NCBI RefSeq assembly: GCF_020991415.1
Contig: NZ_JAJMOY010000010.1
Coordinates: 1-64,000, forward strand
Direction: 5' to 3'
Length of the DNA: 64,000 nucleotides
Source of the DNA: Flavobacterium sp. ENC
GTDB lineage: Bacteria > Bacteroidota > Bacteroidia > Flavobacteriales > Flavobacteriaceae
Numbering within the stretch: position 1 is the first letter of the stretch; each line of letters begins with the position of its first letter. Shown here piece by piece: positions 62,801 through 64,000 of the stretch. The notes under the pieces are model-generated. The model was given only the letters and a program-made list of their open reading frames with translations, was not told the DNA's origin and ran no database searches. Both the position numbers and the translations under genes were made by a program.

Positions 62801-63164
62801 TTAGAAAACATACAAAAAGCGTCATATGCGGAGTCAGCGTACCTTCAAATTCAATGTCTTTGAGTATTTTTGATATATTTTGTTTTAAGGCGGTGTAAGG
62901 TTTGTCTTTTCTGTACGGAATATCGTTTGGTAAACCAAAGTGGTTAAAAATCTCCTGCCAGTTACCGGATGCATTTTCGCTGTCGTTGGTTTCAAAGAAA
63001 TTAACCTGTTTAGCGAAGTTATAGGTAAAGAGTAACCAGTCCTCCATATCAAAGTCGTGGAGCTCCAGATTGTCGGGATCGAGAATAGAATTCAGGCGAT
63101 CGCCCTGGTCTGTACCATTTCTTTTAAATAATATATCGTTTGTATGGTCGCTGTTGTTACACAT
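59847..63164 (-). CDS. eCIS baseplate J-like protein (Afp11-like)
   Basis: A 1105-residue protein, first gene of the visible operon. The C-terminal half has the baseplate J/gp47 pattern: DTYYKRVSERLRHKNRAITL, YEHLILQEFPEVFRVKCLNH, SPGDVTLIVVPD and a terminal helix with KVVVKLSVRFYAEYDENF. The N-terminal half is long and unassigned. It is expected to join the inner baseplate, linking the spike to the sheath adapter. No gp25-like or PAAR gene precedes it here. ATG at 63164; no TAnnTTTG element is seen within 60 bp, and the upstream region is full of repeats. Confidence 0.85.
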   Translation of the reverse strand: MCNNSDHTNDILFKRNGTDQGDRLNSILDPDNLELHDFDMEDWLLFTYNFAKQVNFFETNDSENASGNWQEIFNHFGLPNDIPYRKDKPYTALKQNISKILKDIEFEGTLTPHMTLFVCFLKLLEFSKTRFNSITKKHLDFFYKDILQIEKLPARADKVHIIFELAKKSTEERIAPQTQLDAGKDAEGNKLIYKTTEELIANKAQITQLKSVYNDIKLGEIKSSDVANSLDGKGESLKEGSQYWLPFGYTSAEEKYTELPAAKLGFAIASPLLELQEGERNIDITITFKEAFNFQSGPFTVNDLTDNISIFCSGEKEWLGDFKLNGAAAASAISGNQLKLVFQVPKDTPAIVNYNQKILGESFAVTQPLIRFLIHTENKKGHYLFRNLVTKTISDITVKVAVNDVKSLALESDTGLLNATKPFYPFTTQPVKGSSFLINYPEIFSKKWKNVDITINWKNTPTSFQTHYDAYKSKYLTTISKNIFYQGMFMEEIVTELSANQPEDPQPKDNVVEITPEKGRLVLNSNTSDLIVESDAYFKATVSVLNKENWEEKSKETVLFTKKDALYQTIFSVTGNTYDVDKSGPIRLTLNQSFLHALYPKIYTLAIMSKIPETLIPNEAYTPFAESISLNYTAEETTNFTNETEEQFGTERIKLFHEAPFGQSEEHSYLKKLARQKAVLDVNSTIASRLVPDYCNGGEFYIGLDEAETSQQVALLFQILEGSENPLAESFTGKQKVEWFVLCDNQWKNLENDILGNSIDNFLKSGILKFSIPKQATKTNTLLPDNLIWIKAKMHKAYDAVCKVIDIKTQVVTAEFFDNDNELSHLEKGLPAETISKLITRITQVKSVSQPFNSFNGKPQESDDTYYKRVSERLRHKNRAITLWDYEHLILQEFPEVFRVKCLNHTNNATNSFLSPGDVTLIVVPDIINKNVFDIYEPRVSTATLNKIQNYISNLNSMHVEAVVINPEYEKVVVKLSVRFYAEYDENFYKKQLNEDIAKFLSPWAFDTSQDILFGIELHRSTVIDYIEKLYYVDYLAELEMAKLEDPTEPENVNDPAYQAALEFLPVVSPSNPKRILVSVKNHIISTDIKTCKNPNIQAPETCQY

Positions 63165-63240
63165 AATACTATTAAATATGAACCCCGAAGGGTATAATTC
63201 ATTAAACGTTTCATTAAAAACTTACAAGCATAGCTTTACT

Positions 63241-63344
63241 TTTTTCCCCGCAGACCGCAATTTTTGCCACGCCTGACAGCTATCATGATAAAGGATTTCA
63301 ACAGATTAAAAATCTGCCTGATCTGCTAAATCTGCGGGGAAAAA
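63241..63344. repeat. Inverted-repeat element with TTTTTCCCCGCAGA ends
   Basis: TTTTTCCCCGCAGA (63241-63254) and TCTGCGGGGAAAAA (63331-63344) are perfect 14-bp inverted copies around 76 bp. The interior holds AATCTGC-type units that continue to about 63375. No gene lies in it or in the 76 bp between it and the eCIS operon start at 63164. Confidence 0.75.
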
Positions 63345-63443
63345 TTACTCTCGCAGATTTGGGAGATTTTGGAGATCATAAAATCATTCTAATCGTATAA
63401 TCTGTGGCTAAATATTTTAGCACAAAGTTTGCCTTATCAGTTG

Positions 63444-63870
63444 TCACCCTGAGCGGAGTCGAAGGGCGTTCCAATTGGCACACGGAGCTTCGGGCTTCGA
63501 CTTCGCTCAGCCTGACAAACGGCTTCGCTCAGCCTGACAATCGGCTTCGTTCAGCCGGACAGTTTTTTAGTCACCCTGAGCGGAGTCGAAGGGCATTCCA
63601 ATTGGCACACGGGGCTTCGGGCTTCGACTTCGCTCAGCCTGACAATCGGCCTCGTTCAGCCAGACAGGTTTTTAGTTGTCACCCTGAGCGAAGTCGAAGG
63701 GCGCTCCAATTGGCACAGGGGGCTTCGGGCTTCGACTTCGCTCAGCCTGACAATCGGCTTTGTTCAGCCAGACAGTTTTTTAGTCACCCTGAGCGGAGTC
63801 GAAGGGCGCTCCAATTGGCACACGGGGCTTCGGGCTTCGACTTCGCTCAGCCTGACAATTGATTTCATTA
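63444..63870. repeat. Array of four long-hairpin repeats
   Basis: Four copies start near 63444, 63571, 63679 and 63784, spaced 127, 108 and 105 bp. Each begins TCACCCTGAGCGGAGTCGAA and continues with CCAATTGGCACA. Each closes with CTTCGACTTCGCTCAG, an inverted copy of the first part, so each can fold into a long hairpin. A frame at 63404-63862 runs through all copies; its repetitive product shows it is not a real gene. Confidence 0.9.
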
Positions 63871-63950
63871 AGCCTGACAAATATTGAGTTGCTCATCCTG
63901 GCAATTGACTTCGCTCAGCCAGCCAGACAGTGATCAATAACAATTTTCAA

Positions 63951-63985
63951 CTCACAACTCACAACTCACAACTCACAACTCAACA
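63951..63985. repeat. Heptanucleotide tandem repeat
   Basis: Four perfect copies of CTCACAA and one variant, just before the right edge. No gene or promoter is recognised in 63871-64000. Confidence 0.85.
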
Positions 63986-64000
63986 CTAAATATTAGTCCC

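Noticed and set aside
63404..63862. 152-codon frame through the hairpin repeats
   Set aside because: The product repeats SGFDFAQPDN-type strings in step with the DNA units; no start context or conserved domain.
63444..63870. CRISPR array
   Set aside because: Whole units including the spacing sequence are conserved and palindromic; unit spacing is irregular and no cas genes are present.

Overview
The window is AT-rich chromosomal DNA from a Bacteroidota bacterium, almost certainly a Flavobacterium or close relative. The evidence is the gldK-gldL-gldM-gldN block of gliding motility and type IX secretion, promoters of the Bacteroidota type (TTG near -33, TAnnTTTG near -7), the near absence of Shine-Dalgarno sequences, a GroEL with a GGM-type tail, and many family-typical proteins (GxxExxY, DUF983, LytTR two-component pairs).

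Layout. 1-1330: a 137-bp tandem repeat array, a strongly folded putative RNA (701-823) in front of a small unknown gene, then a palindromic dispersed repeat. 1385-4486: a LytS/LytTR-type two-component pair, divergent from an outer-membrane-type barrel gene whose promoter carries two direct repeats placed like LytTR operators. 4786-7576: a SulP anion transporter and, convergent to it, a secreted nucleotide pyrophosphatase/phosphodiesterase. 7808-15930 (minus strand): a housekeeping run of miaB, a GxxExxY gene inside inverted repeats, a sigma-54-type activator, lptE, a Glu-rich TPR-like protein, secG, groES and groEL. 16332-25003: topA, a degenerate arginase-fold protein, then gldK, gldL, gldM and gldN. 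25081-34028: mixed metabolic and unknown genes (FAD oxidoreductase, DUF983, ABC-F ATPase, DUF2183 phosphatase, lipid kinase, FemAB/GNAT-like protein, DUF1761, a plant-type LRR protein). 34274-40381: a MacB/FtsX-type ABC exporter, divergent from an NtrC-family regulator and its kinase, with a candidate sigma-54 promoter and paired enhancer-like sites between them.

40577-63164 (minus strand, read from right to left) is the most notable part: a tightly packed operon from an extracellular contractile injection system (eCIS). In transcription order it encodes two large baseplate-type proteins (Afp11- and Afp12-like), a 1149-residue PKD-containing protein, the tape-measure-type protein, a nucleotidyltransferase-fold protein, a DxD glycosyltransferase-like protein, a Trp-rich DUF4157 protein, a small lipoprotein, a 1405-residue DUF4157 protein ending in a predicted DNase and helix-hairpin-helix region, a likely immunity protein overlapping its stop codon, a peptidoglycan-binding/CHAP hydrolase and the AAA+ ATPase (Afp15-like). 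No sheath, tube, spike or gp25 gene is present. The 836 bases upstream of the first gene hold only repeats, so the structural half lies beyond the window or elsewhere in the genome.

The main candidates for something undescribed are the folded RNA at 701-823, the DUF4157-nuclease-HhH effector with its partner, the nucleotidyltransferase/glycosyltransferase pair inside the eCIS operon, the GxxExxY gene bounded by inverted repeats, and the arginase-fold pseudoenzyme beside the gliding genes. All functional statements come from reading motifs; no database search was run.
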